From assembly GCF_013433315.1 (NCBI RefSeq), contig NZ_WXVV01000001.1:496001-560000 (forward strand): a stretch of DNA of 64,000 bases, written 5' to 3'. Shown here one piece after another: positions 43,286-52,300 of this stretch. The position numbers and the translations under genes are program-made. The DNA comes from Pseudomonas crudilactis (GTDB lineage Bacteria > Pseudomonadota > Gammaproteobacteria > Pseudomonadales > Pseudomonadaceae). The notes beneath the pieces are model-generated. The model was not told where the DNA came from and searched no databases. It saw only the letters and a list, made by a program, of their open reading frames with translations. The first letter of the stretch is position 1, and each line of letters starts with the position of its first letter.

Positions 43286-44034
43286 GCCTGCTCCCCTTTT
43301 TGCCGGTCGATCCGCAGGCGGTACTGGAACGCATCGCCACGGTAGTAAAGGTGTTCGAAGTCCAGCGGCTGGCCTTGCGCGTCGTGGGTCAGGCGTTCGA
43401 TACGCATGATCGGCGAACCGGCCTCGACGTTCAGCGCCTGGGTCAGGTCGCTGTCAGCCAGCACCGCGTCGATGGCCAGATCGGCGTGACCGAGGGCGAT
43501 GCCGCAGTCGTTTTCAAGGATCAGAAAGATGTCGCGGGTGACCAGATCGGCCTTCTCCAGCCGCTCGCCGACGGCTTTGGGCAGGTAGGTGATTTCCAGC
43601 GAGATCGGCTCACGGTTGATCAGGCGTACACGTTTGATCTGCGCGACGATCTCGCCTTCGACGACTTGCAAACGCTCGGCGACGCGTTTGTCGGCCGGGA
43701 TGAATTTGAAGCTGCGCAGGCGGTTGATCACCTCGTAACCGCGCCCGGTCATCGACTCGGCGAGGCCTTGCAGGCTGCTGACGTTCTGAAAGGTTTTCGG
43801 TTTGGCGACGAAGGTGCCTTTGCCGTGGATCTTGAAGATCAGCCCTTCCTTTTGCAGGTCGCCCAAGGCTTGGCGCACGGTGATGCGGCTGACTTTGAAC
43901 AAGGCGCCGAGTTCGCTTTCGGAGGGCATCTGGCTGTCTTGCGGGTATTCGCCGTCGAGGATGCGCGCACGGAGGACGTCGCGCAGTTGGGTGTGCAGCG
44001 GGACGCTGCTGAGGGAGAGAACGTTATCGGTCAT
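43282..44034 (-). CDS. GntR-family regulator, HutC/UTRA subgroup
   Basis: A 250-aa regulator: winged helix at about 10-75 (PLHTQLRDVLRARILDGEYPQDSQMPSESELGALFKVSRITVRQALGDLQKEGLI) and a UTRA ligand-binding domain (about 90-240, ending YYRGDAFQYRLRIDRQ). First gene of the AprAB-like/ABC cluster, overlapping the flavoprotein gene by 4 nt, hence the probable regulator of the whole cluster and of itself. Start set at 44034; ATG 44052 is also possible but lies inside the palindrome described below and has no ribosome site. Confidence 0.88.
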   Translation of the reverse strand: MTDNVLSLSSVPLHTQLRDVLRARILDGEYPQDSQMPSESELGALFKVSRITVRQALGDLQKEGLIFKIHGKGTFVAKPKTFQNVSSLQGLAESMTGRGYEVINRLRSFKFIPADKRVAERLQVVEGEIVAQIKRVRLINREPISLEITYLPKAVGERLEKADLVTRDIFLILENDCGIALGHADLAIDAVLADSDLTQALNVEAGSPIMRIERLTHDAQGQPLDFEHLYYRGDAFQYRLRIDRQKGEQA

Positions 44035-44047
44035 CACGGGATCACTT

Positions 44048-44065
44048 GTCATAACGAGTTATGAC
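44048..44065. promoter_or_regulatory. Palindromic operator candidate of the UTRA-type GntR regulator
   Basis: GTCATAACGAGTTATGAC: 8-bp arms GTCATAAC / GTTATGAC around 2 bp. A further GTTATGAC half-site stands at 44080-44087 and GCATAACC at about 44110. The position just upstream of the regulator gene suits autoregulation of the cluster. Confidence 0.65.
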
Positions 44066-44141
44066 GTGATCTTAGGGTTGTTATGACAAGGTTGAGAAAT
44101 ATTGTTTGGGCATAACCTTAGATGCTTCACACGATCGCTTT

Positions 44142-44232
44142 TTGTAGGAGTGAGCCTGCTCGCGATAGCGGTGTATCAGATACGAATCCGGTGCCTGACA
44201 CACCGCTATCGCGAGCAGGCGAAGGCCTACAG
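44142..44232. repeat. REPIN, class 2, copy 3
   Basis: TTGTAGGAGTGAGCCTGCTC... and an inverted partner ending GCGAAGGCCTACA. The two arms differ slightly (GTAGGAGTGAGC on one side, GAAGGCCTAC on the other), so it is a hybrid of the two class 2 variants seen at 22946 and 34461. Confidence 0.88.
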
Positions 44233-44244
44233 GGAAATTGTGTG

Positions 44245-45213
44245 CTACTGGCGTTTGAGGATTTGATCCATGACCCAGTCGGTCTTGAGGGCTTGTTCGG
44301 CGACTGCGGGGTGTTGTGAATCACCGCGAATATGCGCATTCATGCCGAGGACGTGATGCCACTGAATGTGTTCGTGATGCGGGATTTCCAGGCTGATACT
44401 TTCATCGGCATGCAACTGCACGGGATGCTCATCAAACACCGAAAAACTGATCCGCCCGTCACTGCCGATGATCTCTACCCGATCCTCGCGCCGATCCGCG
44501 ACAAAGCTCCAGCAGCCCATACCCAACGCCCCGGAGGCGAACCGCCAACTGGCGCTGACCGCGTCTTCTGCCGCATACAACCCGGCCTGACGCGCGGTGA
44601 AACCGGCGATGTCGACAATGTCGCCGAGCAAATACTGGAACAGGTCAAACCCATGGCTGGCCAGATCGGCAAAGTACCCGCCACCGGCCACCGCAGGATC
44701 GGTGCGCCAATTGTCGCGACCGTCCAGATCCGCTGGCGAAGGTGCCTTGGTCAGCGTCCAGTTCAAGTGTCGCACGTCACCGATGCGCCCCTGCTCCAGC
44801 CATTGCCGCACCTGCGCAAAACGCGGCAACGAACGGCGGTAATAGGCCACGAACAGGTGCAAACCCGCCTCGGCAAACGCCTGCTGCATTTCACGGCTTT
44901 GCCCGGCATTCAGCGCCATGGGTTTTTCCACGCAGCAATGTTTGCCGGCAGCGGCGACTTTCAGGCTGTAGGCGTGGTGGCTGTCGGGTGGCGTGGCGAT
45001 GTACACCGCGTCCACCTCGGGATCGTTGATCAGCGCATCGACATCGGTGTAAACCCGGTCGATGCCATGGCGCGCGGCGTAGTCAGTCACCGCCTCAAGC
45101 CGTCGGCCCATCACCGCCACCAAGGCCGAACCGGGCACCTTGTAGAAGGCCGGCCCGCTCTTGCGTTCAGTGACATCACCGCAACCGATCATACCCCAGC
45201 GCACCACGTTCAT
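44245..45213 (-). CDS. Gfo/Idh/MocA-family NAD(P)-dependent oxidoreductase
   Basis: A 322-aa dehydrogenase. N-terminal Rossmann fold (VRWGMIGCGDVTERKSGPAF), the family motif EKP in CCVEKPMALNAGQSREM, and a C-terminal alpha/beta domain with GGGYFADLASHGFDLFQYLLGDI containing the catalytic-type His. Members oxidise or reduce sugars, inositols or related compounds; the substrate is not predictable. It starts 22 nt after the DyP-peroxidase gene in the same direction, so they may be co-transcribed. Not part of the cluster upstream of 44052, which points away from it. Confidence 0.88.
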   Translation of the reverse strand: MNVVRWGMIGCGDVTERKSGPAFYKVPGSALVAVMGRRLEAVTDYAARHGIDRVYTDVDALINDPEVDAVYIATPPDSHHAYSLKVAAAGKHCCVEKPMALNAGQSREMQQAFAEAGLHLFVAYYRRSLPRFAQVRQWLEQGRIGDVRHLNWTLTKAPSPADLDGRDNWRTDPAVAGGGYFADLASHGFDLFQYLLGDIVDIAGFTARQAGLYAAEDAVSASWRFASGALGMGCWSFVADRREDRVEIIGSDGRISFSVFDEHPVQLHADESISLEIPHHEHIQWHHVLGMNAHIRGDSQHPAVAEQALKTDWVMDQILKRQ

Positions 45214-45235
45214 TTATCAGTCCCTTTTTTCAAGA

Positions 45236-46123
45236 TCAGCCAATGCGCAAAGCGCGCAGATCGAGGTGACCGTCCTTCAGCGGCGGGCACCAGTAGTAGC
45301 CGCCAGTAATCGGTCGGCTGATGCGATACAGACCATCGGTGATGCCGTCTTCCAGACCGCTCATGCGCCGCAGTTGTGCTTCGAAGGCATCCAGCGAGAA
45401 ACCGAAAGCGAGGAACATCAGGCCGGCACGATCACCTTCGATCCACGGCATCGAGCGGCGCACGACGAACGCTTCCGGCGCGAAGCTTTCCTGCGCGGTG
45501 CGTTTGACGTGGGCGGAGACTGGCGCATCGTCGATCTCTTCGTTGTCGCTGAGGCGACGGCCCATGATGTTGTCTTTGTCGTCGGCGGACAGTTTGTGGA
45601 AACCCTTGAGGTCGTGCTGCCACTGCTGGATCGCGGCGAAGCTGCCGCCGACCAGACCTTCGGCGCCTGCGTTTTGCAGAGCGGCAGCGATGGCGGCTTC
45701 GTCGTGCGGGTTTTCTGTACCGTCTTCGTAACCGGTGAGGTCGTGGCCGTCCTTGTGGCGGAAGGCTTCCTGCATTTCTACCAAGCGCAGGGCCGGGGCC
45801 AGTGCGGCTTCGAGGGCGTTGCAGCGGTTGAGCAGTTCACCACGGTCGACGCCGTGCAGCCAGACCCACAATGCGTGTTGGGTCGACGGGTTCTCGACGC
45901 CGACGCCAGTCATGGCCGGGAAGCTGCGCAGGCCGTCGATCTGTACGTTGAGGGCCTTGGCCAGGGATTCGCCGAAACCGACCACCGCCGACTTGCCGTC
46001 CACCTGATTGATCAGGTTGTCGATCGCCTGCGGCAGGGCTTCAACCGACTCAAGGGCGAAAAACAGGTGGCGTGCTTGCGCAGGAACTGGGGTGGCGAGA
46101 ATGCCCGGCTGGTAGTAACTCAT
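45236..46123 (-). CDS. DyP-type heme peroxidase (class B, YfeX-like)
   Basis: A 295-aa cytoplasmic dye-decolorizing peroxidase. The GxxDG motif is GYEDGTENP (131-139, catalytic Asp134), the probable proximal heme ligand is His205 in PVSAHVKRTA, and a distal Arg lies in EAFVVRRSMPWIEGDRAGLMFLAF. There is no Tat signal and no encapsulin-type C-terminal extension; the protein ends LDLRALRIG. AAGGAG is placed 6 nt before the ATG. Class B DyPs oxidise dyes, phenolics and possibly porphyrin compounds. Confidence 0.92.
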   Translation of the reverse strand: MSYYQPGILATPVPAQARHLFFALESVEALPQAIDNLINQVDGKSAVVGFGESLAKALNVQIDGLRSFPAMTGVGVENPSTQHALWVWLHGVDRGELLNRCNALEAALAPALRLVEMQEAFRHKDGHDLTGYEDGTENPHDEAAIAAALQNAGAEGLVGGSFAAIQQWQHDLKGFHKLSADDKDNIMGRRLSDNEEIDDAPVSAHVKRTAQESFAPEAFVVRRSMPWIEGDRAGLMFLAFGFSLDAFEAQLRRMSGLEDGITDGLYRISRPITGGYYWCPPLKDGHLDLRALRIG

Positions 46124-46199
46124 GTGAACTCCTTGGGAAAGTGCGCGGGAGTTTACCTGTGACCGCAGGGTTTGTGGGGGTTTGGATGGAAGTCAAAAG

Positions 46200-46377
46200 C
46201 CCCTCACCCTAGCCCTCTCCCGGAGGGAGAGGGAACTGATTCGGGGATATTGAAGATCTACGCCGACCTGAACGTGCATCAGTGAATCCATAATCGACAC
46301 AATCTTTCAGGTCGATGTAACTCGCAAGACACCTCGATCGGCCCCCTCTCCCTCCGGGAGAGGGCTGGGGTGAGGGT
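46200..46377. repeat. MITE-like element, copy 4, running into the AraC gene
   Basis: About 178 bp, the shortest copy: left end CCCTCACCCTAGCCCTCTCC, right end (46343-46376) AGAGGGCTGGGGTGAGGG. Interior ATCCATAATCGAC and TCTTTCAGGTCGATGTA match copy 1 closely. Its right 71 bp lie inside the 3' end of the AraC-type gene. Confidence 0.82.
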
Positions 46378-47416
46378 TGGCGTCATTGCGCCAGGCACTC
46401 GGGCTCAGCCCCGTCCAGCGCTTGAACGCCCGGCGAAAACTGCGCACATCGCTGTACCCGACTTCCTCGGTAATCCGCTCGATCGGCATATCCGGATTGG
46501 CCAGCAAACTCATCGTCCGCGCCTGCCGCACCTGCTCCAACAACGCTTCGAACGTCAACGCATGCTCGGTCAAACGCCGGCGCAACGTGCGGCTGCTCAT
46601 GTTCAAATCACCGGCAATCTTTTCAATGTGACTGCCGCTACTCAGATCCCGCGCAATTGCCCGCTCCACGGCTTGAATCAGATCAAGCTTCTGATGCACC
46701 TGCGCCGCTTCCAGCTCCAGTAACGCAACGGCCTGTCGCAACGCCAACGAGTGATGATTGGGCAAGTGCACATCCAGCCATTGCACATCGATCAGCATGC
46801 GATTGTGCAGGCAGCCGAAGCGCACATCCGGCCCGAGCAGGCGGTGGTATTCGCTCAGATAATCCGGCGCGGCATGCACGAACTCCACGGCAATCGCCTT
46901 GAACTCAGCCCCCACCAGCGCCCGGCCATACACCAGCAAACTGGCGAAAAACTCCTCGACCGCGAACACCTGCACATCAGCGAATGGCAAGCGGCACTCG
47001 GCATCGAGATGCACCTGAACGCCGACCACATCGACGCTGGACACCACAATCCCGCCCGAGGTGTGTTGATGGCGAATCCCGAGGGCAAAGGCATCACGCA
47101 AGGTCTTGCACAGTGACAGCACATGCCCGAGCAGACCCAGCGTGCCGAGCACGTTCTGCGCGCCGACCCACAACCCCAAACCCTGATTGGGCAACACTTT
47201 GAGTGCGCGCTGAATCATCGCCACGGCCTGGCGATAGGAAATCCGCTGCGCCGGGTCCTGCAGATCCTCAAGGGTGAAACCCAGCCCACGGCACAGGCTC
47301 TGGGGATCGATGCCTTTGTTCTGCGCGACTTCGGCGAGGGTTTGCAAAAGAAACGGCGAGACCAGCGCCAGTTCGAAGGTCGGGTCTTGGACTTTTACGT
47401 TCATGGGGTCTGACAT
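46307..47416 (-). CDS. AraC-family regulator (OruR/arabinose-binding-like N-terminus) with element-encoded tail
   Basis: A 369-aa regulator. Residues about 20-210 are the Arabinose_bd-type ligand domain of OruR-like proteins (LAEVAQNKGIDPQSLCRGLGFTLEDLQDPAQRISYRQAVAMIQRALK), and about 250-345 the AraC double helix-turn-helix (IEKIAGDLNMSSRTLRRRLTEHALTFEALLEQVR, ITEEVGYSDVRSFRRAFKRWTGLSPSAWR). The natural end would be near SPSAWRND; the last 23 residues (PHPSPLPEGEG...) are read from the MITE-like element, which also supplies the stop. The tail lies after the DNA-binding domain, so function may be intact. Divergent from the MetA-type gene, its probable target. ATG 47416; 47404 is an alternative. 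Confidence 0.88.
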   Translation of the reverse strand: MSDPMNVKVQDPTFELALVSPFLLQTLAEVAQNKGIDPQSLCRGLGFTLEDLQDPAQRISYRQAVAMIQRALKVLPNQGLGLWVGAQNVLGTLGLLGHVLSLCKTLRDAFALGIRHQHTSGGIVVSSVDVVGVQVHLDAECRLPFADVQVFAVEEFFASLLVYGRALVGAEFKAIAVEFVHAAPDYLSEYHRLLGPDVRFGCLHNRMLIDVQWLDVHLPNHHSLALRQAVALLELEAAQVHQKLDLIQAVERAIARDLSSGSHIEKIAGDLNMSSRTLRRRLTEHALTFEALLEQVRQARTMSLLANPDMPIERITEEVGYSDVRSFRRAFKRWTGLSPSAWRNDANPHPSPLPEGEGADRGVLRVTST

Positions 47417-47615
47417 TCCGGATCACGCTTGATTGTTATTTTTGTAACCGGTTATGTCGAAGGAAGTTAGCACAGGGTGCGCGAACTGTCCGCAGATGCC
47501 CCCCTTGGTGTCCGCCAATACCCTGCCCCAACGTACGCCAAACGCTTATTTCTAGCGTACCGGCGCTCCGAGCGACCGGTACCGGGTCCCAATCACAATA
47601 ATAATGAGGACAGTC

Positions 47616-48563
47616 ATGAGCCAGAACCGTGCAACATCCTTCTTGCCGCTCGCTCTTTTCATCGCGGGTTGCCCCCTGACGTTGCCGGCGCTGGCCACCG
47701 AAGCCGGCGTTGACAACATCGGCACCGGCACCGACGGTTTCTTCATGCTGCCGCTGGAAGTCGACAGCCTTCCGGAGAACATGGTCGCGTTCAACCTCTA
47801 CTACAACCACTACAAGGCGCGAAAGCTCAACATCAGCTCGTTCGGCGGCAAAGTGCCGAATGTCGAAATCGAGTCCACCGCGGTGATCCCTCGCCTCGAT
47901 TATCTAAGCCCGGTGCGGATATTCGGCGGACGCTTGGCCGGCTACATCGCCCAGCCCTGGCTGAAGCAGGAAGTCTCGGTGTTCGGTTTGAGCGACACTC
48001 GCGAAGGCATGGGCGACACCACCTTCGCACCGATCATTCTGTGGGACATGGGCAAGCACCTGACCCTCGGCGCCGCCGTGGAAGTCACCGTGCCCACCGG
48101 CGAATACAGTGTCGATCGACTGGCCAACACCAGTAACAATTTCTACACGTATAAGCCGCTGTTCTCGTTCACCTGGCTGCCGACTGAACGCACCGAAGTC
48201 TCAATGAAGACCACCTACAGCTTCAACGAGAAGAACAAGGACACTGACTACAAGTCCGGGCAGATCTTCCACTTCGATTATTCGGCCAGCTACAAGATCA
48301 CCGACGACCTGATGCTCGGCATCAACGGCTACTACCTCAAGCAAACCACCGACGACAAACAGTTCGGCCACACCGTGCAGTTTGCCGGGCAGGACGTCGA
48401 TGACGGCGTGCGCGGCAAGGTCTTCGCGATCGGCCCGGCGCTGCACTTCACCTTTCTCAAGTACGCCAGCGCGGAGATTCGCTGGGCCAAGGAATTTGAT
48501 GTGGAGAACCGGCCGGAGGGGGAAATGTTGTGGGCGAAGGTGAGTATTCCCTATGCGTTCTGA
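47616..48563 (+). CDS. MetA-pathway/SphA-like outer-membrane protein (transporter family)
   Basis: A 315-aa exported beta-barrel-type protein of the Phenol_MetA_deg family. Signal peptide (1-27, LPALA), then GVDNIGTGTDGFFMLPLEVDSLPENMVAFNLYYNHYKARK, GMGDTTFAPIILWDMGKHLTLGAAVEVTVPTGEYSVDRLANTSNNFYTYKP and RWAKEFDVENRPEGEMLWAKVSIPYAF. Members are linked to uptake of aromatic or hydrophobic carbon sources. Start chosen at 47616 (GAGGA 5-6 nt upstream) over ATG 47604. It is probably activated by the divergent AraC-type regulator. Confidence 0.85.
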   Translation: MSQNRATSFLPLALFIAGCPLTLPALATEAGVDNIGTGTDGFFMLPLEVDSLPENMVAFNLYYNHYKARKLNISSFGGKVPNVEIESTAVIPRLDYLSPVRIFGGRLAGYIAQPWLKQEVSVFGLSDTREGMGDTTFAPIILWDMGKHLTLGAAVEVTVPTGEYSVDRLANTSNNFYTYKPLFSFTWLPTERTEVSMKTTYSFNEKNKDTDYKSGQIFHFDYSASYKITDDLMLGINGYYLKQTTDDKQFGHTVQFAGQDVDDGVRGKVFAIGPALHFTFLKYASAEIRWAKEFDVENRPEGEMLWAKVSIPYAF

Positions 48564-48816
48564 GTGTATTTGTAGGAAAGCGCACCTGGGTTTGTAGCCT
48601 GAAAACCTGAAAACCGCATGGGTGGAATACGCCTACAGCGGCGGTCGAGATTACCGGACAACAGGGGGAAACGTCTGGCAGATTTAAAGGGGACGCTTGC
48701 AGATACTGGACTCCGTTATCCCATGGTTCCTCAAGGCTCATGGGGTGCATCGTCTGCCAGTGACGACAATGGGCCATGTCCCCCTTAAACTGCCGAGATT
48801 GATCACGGAGATCACT

Positions 48817-49011
48817 ATGAGCATATTACTTTCCCCGTTTTACTCTGACTTCGAATCCGAAGAAGAGGCAGAGAGCTACGATCGCTGGTTTCGTGCAGAG
48901 GTACAGCATGCACTCGATGATCCTAGTCCTGGTATTCCCCATGATGAGGCTATGGCGATGCTCGACCAGATGCTGGAAGAGATGCGCAGGAAGCGCCGCT
49001 CTGCTGCTTGA
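48817..49011 (+). CDS. Antitoxin of a RelE/ParE-type toxin-antitoxin pair
   Basis: A 64-aa acidic protein: FESEEEAESYDRWFRAEVQHALDDPSPGIPHDEAMAMLDQMLEEMRRKRR. The pattern SEEEAESYDRWFRAxVxxxLDDPxPxIPHDEVM is typical of small antitoxins paired with RelE/ParE toxins in Pseudomonas. GGAG stands 7 nt before the ATG. Its stop overlaps the toxin gene. A 253-bp gap upstream should hold the promoter; no operator could be made out. Confidence 0.85.
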   Translation: MSILLSPFYSDFESEEEAESYDRWFRAEVQHALDDPSPGIPHDEAMAMLDQMLEEMRRKRRSAA

Positions 49012-49285
49012 ATGGAGCAGCAAGTCCTCGCGTCAACTGGCTGACATCTTCAAATACATCGAGCAACACAACACCAACGCTTCAATTTCGCTAAGACACA
49101 AGGTTGGTGCGGCAGCACAAAGGCTTTCATCAATACCTTACGGTTACCGACCTGGCCGAGTGCCTGGTACTCGTGAGATGGTGATTCATCCGAACTATCT
49201 GCTGGTCTATCGAGTGAATGGGCGCATCAGAATACTGGGGGTGCTTCACGCCCGGCAAAAATACCCTTCAACTTCATCGACATAA
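49004..49285 (+). CDS. RelE/ParE-type toxin with non-canonical start
   Basis: A 93-aa toxin: LEWSSKSSRQLADIFKYIEQHNTNASISLRHKVGAAAQRLSSIPYGYRPGRVPGTREMVIHPNYLLVYRVNGRIRILGVLHARQKYPS, a clear ParE-type fold with the C-terminal basic and aromatic residues. The coding frame has no ATG, GTG or TTG near the expected N-terminus; CTG at 49004 (or 49001) is the most likely start, placed about 8-11 nt after AGGAAG and overlapping the antitoxin stop. The next ATG upstream in frame would add about 20 unrelated residues. The start is therefore uncertain, and expression may depend on coupling to the antitoxin. The stop (TAA, 49283-49285) touches a terminator of the opposite strand. Confidence 0.75.
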   Translation: MLEWSSKSSRQLADIFKYIEQHNTNASISLRHKVGAAAQRLSSIPYGYRPGRVPGTREMVIHPNYLLVYRVNGRIRILGVLHARQKYPSTSST

Positions 49286-49310
49286 AAAAAGGGCGGCCAA
49301 CCGGCCGCCC
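49284..49310 (-). terminator. Rho-independent terminator of the pdtA-like gene
   Basis: Minus strand: GGGCGGCC / GGCCGCCC stem with a 4-nt loop followed by seven T, 23 nt after the stop of the large exoprotein gene. The same stem lies at the end of the toxin gene. Confidence 0.88.
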
Positions 49311-49332
49311 AAACGTACTACACGAGAGTCTT

Positions 49333-52300
49333 TTACAACGTCAGTTGCCCGCGCTCCTCCTCGGTCAACTGTTGCTTCGCCTGTTCATCCAGCGCCCCGG
49401 CGCCCAGCACCTGTACCGGGCTGTTCGGGTTGTAACCCGGTGCCGGCGCACGGCTGGCACCATCACGAGACGGCGCAAGTTGTTCGTTGCCGAAACTCAA
49501 CACCTGCACGGTGAACACCGACGCCTGATTCTGCCGCGCCGCCGCTTGCTGCTGACGTGCAACATCTTCCGCCGCTTGCGTGGCCGAGGATGCTGCCGAG
49601 CTGGCTGAGGTAATCGCTCCGGTATTCACCGCCGACACCACCGGCACACCCGTCGCCTTGCCCTGCACCGAGATGTTGGCGGCATTGACCACCGTCAGCG
49701 CGGCGATGTTGACGTTGCCCGACACGCGAATCCCCGCCTCGCCGGCATCAATGGTGCCCAGCGGCGCGATCAGGTCGATGTCGCCCGGTGCCACTTCGGC
49801 GATCGGGTTGAGCGTGGCGATACCGGCGCCGGTGCTCGGCACCGACGGCGACAAGGTCACGTTGCCCCAAGTGTCGTAAACCCGTTTCGGCGGGGTGTAG
49901 ACCACGGTGGTTTTCGAGCCGCGACCGGCGTTGATGTCGCCTTCAGAAGACCAGCCGAGAATCGAGCCGCCAAACGTGGTCATGATCCGGCTCTGCCCCA
50001 GCAGAATGCTGCCCTGAGAATAGAGCTGAATGTTGCCCGAGCCCTGAGTGATGATCCCTGCGGTGGACGGTGGCGCCGCGCCTTCGATGCCGAACACCTG
50101 ACCGCCGCCCGGCGTGAGCATCTGGATGTCGCCGCCGAACAGGGTCTTGACCCCTGCCCCGCCGTACAGCGTGATGTCGCCGTCGTAACGGATCGGATTG
50201 CCCGCCACATCGGTGGTCGGGAACAGCGCCGCAATGGCGTTGCGACCGCGCAGATAACTGCCTTTGCGCGGGCCATCGACATCGTTGTATTCCAGGCCAC
50301 CGGCGCGCAGTTCGGCGAAGTACACCTGCCGCGCGAAGATCGCCTGCTCGGCACTCGGCAGTGCGGCGTAGAACGCTTGCGCCTGCTCCACGTTGCCGCT
50401 GAAGCCATAGCCGAGGGTCAGCCAGCTCTGCAGTTCGTCGAGGTAGGTCTTGACCACTTTGCCCGGTTGGCCGTTGAGAGAGACCTGCGAATCAGCGAGG
50501 TTCTGCGGGTTCAGGTAACGCGCGATGAACCGTGAGTAATCCAGCCCTTGCGCACCAACACCGGCCTGCAGCACCACACTGGCACCCGGTCGGCTATCGC
50601 CTGCCAGCACCGGCCCGATGCTGGTGATGCTGGCACGGTCCTCCATCAGTAGGTTGCGCCCTGCGCTGACGTCAAGCACACCTGGGCCGGCGATATCGAA
50701 GCTGCTGTAGAGAATGTCGCGCCCGGCCGCCACCCGCGACACATCGTTGGGCCGGTTGTGAATGAACAGGTTGCCGGTGGATCTGATCTCGTCGCCGTTG
50801 TAGCTCAGTACTTCATTCGGTACGGCTGTTGGCTGGCCCAGATAAGTGCCCGAGGCGACGAGGTCGCGCCCGGCGAGCATCCACACAGGCCCTGCCGCTT
50901 CGTACCAGGTGCGCTGCTGTACGCCGGACCTGAAGAATGTCAGCGTCTCGCCACTACGGACTCCGACCAGATCTCCGGTCAACGCGTAAAACCGTGCGGG
51001 CCCTTGCACGCCACTCAACCCGGAATAGCTATTGGCACCAAACGCAAATAATGGGTAGCGCGCGTTGCGTTGCGTCGCCACGCCGTCAACGCTGTTATTG
51101 GTCATGAGCGGCCTGTCCGCGCTGTTGCTGACGAACCCATTGAAGGACGGCGCAAATGGCGAAGTAATCGCCGCTGGACTGGCGCCTGACTGATTGATCG
51201 CATAACCGCCGGCATAGATCGAATCGCCTGCCAGCAGTTCCAGCTGACCAGAGGTAGACGGTGCCAACAGCAACGAGTAGCCCTCGGCCGGCGGAACATT
51301 GCCCGTGCCATAAGCGGCCGAGGATCCCGCGTAAATCGAGCCTTTGGCAGCCACGGCACGCAGGATCGACGGATAGACGAAGCGACCGTCAGTGGGTGAT
51401 GTATTGGATGTGGAAACCAACAGATTGTCCGATTCGGCCAACTGCGTACTGGGTGTGAGGTTGCCCCCCGCCGAGAACAGATCGATCGCAGTGTGATCGG
51501 TCCACAGCGAGAAACCGGTCAATCCACCGCCTGCATGGCCCACCCCACTGGCGTCAGTAAAGGCTGTGGAGTTTTGCAAGCGCACGCGTCCCGGATCTGC
51601 TGCACCGCCCAACACCAGGTCGCCACGGGTGCTCAGGCGCATCCCCGAATCTCCCGGAATCAGTACCAGACCGCCGGAGGCACTGCCCAGGGTCGATTTG
51701 AACGGATCGTATGCACGGACTTCGCGCGAATCCTGATCCAGGGAAAACGCACCGTACTGCAGATTGACGCCGCCCACGGCACTGGCATTGATTTGCGCAG
51801 CGCCACGCAAGTTGATCACCGCGCCTTGCAGATCATGGCGCGGCGCTTGCGTTTCGGTTTCTCCCGCCCGGGCTTGCAGCGAGGGGTTGAGCGAACCGCC
51901 GAAACGCATGTCGATATCGCCACCACCGGTCAGTTGCAGGCTGCCATCGCTGCCCACTCGCCCGGTGCTGCCCACGGCGACGATCAGGCCCTGGCCACGC
52001 GGATAAAGATTACTGCGGCCATCACCGACCGGGTCAAGCATGCCACCGTCTGCGCCAGCGCGCAGGCTGATGTTACCGCCGCCAAGCGTGCCGAAACCCG
52101 TAAAACCCACCAGATACGGCGCGGTACTCCTGCTCGAATCCGCCAACGGCTGACTGGCATAGCTGCCGAAGTTGATCCACCAGGCGGTCGGTATTTCGTC
52201 GTTCCCCGTACCCTGACGCCACAGCCAGTTGCCAACGGCAACGCTTGGCACCTGCTCTGGGGTTTCCATCGTGATACTGGTCGCACGTCGCCCGACGACA

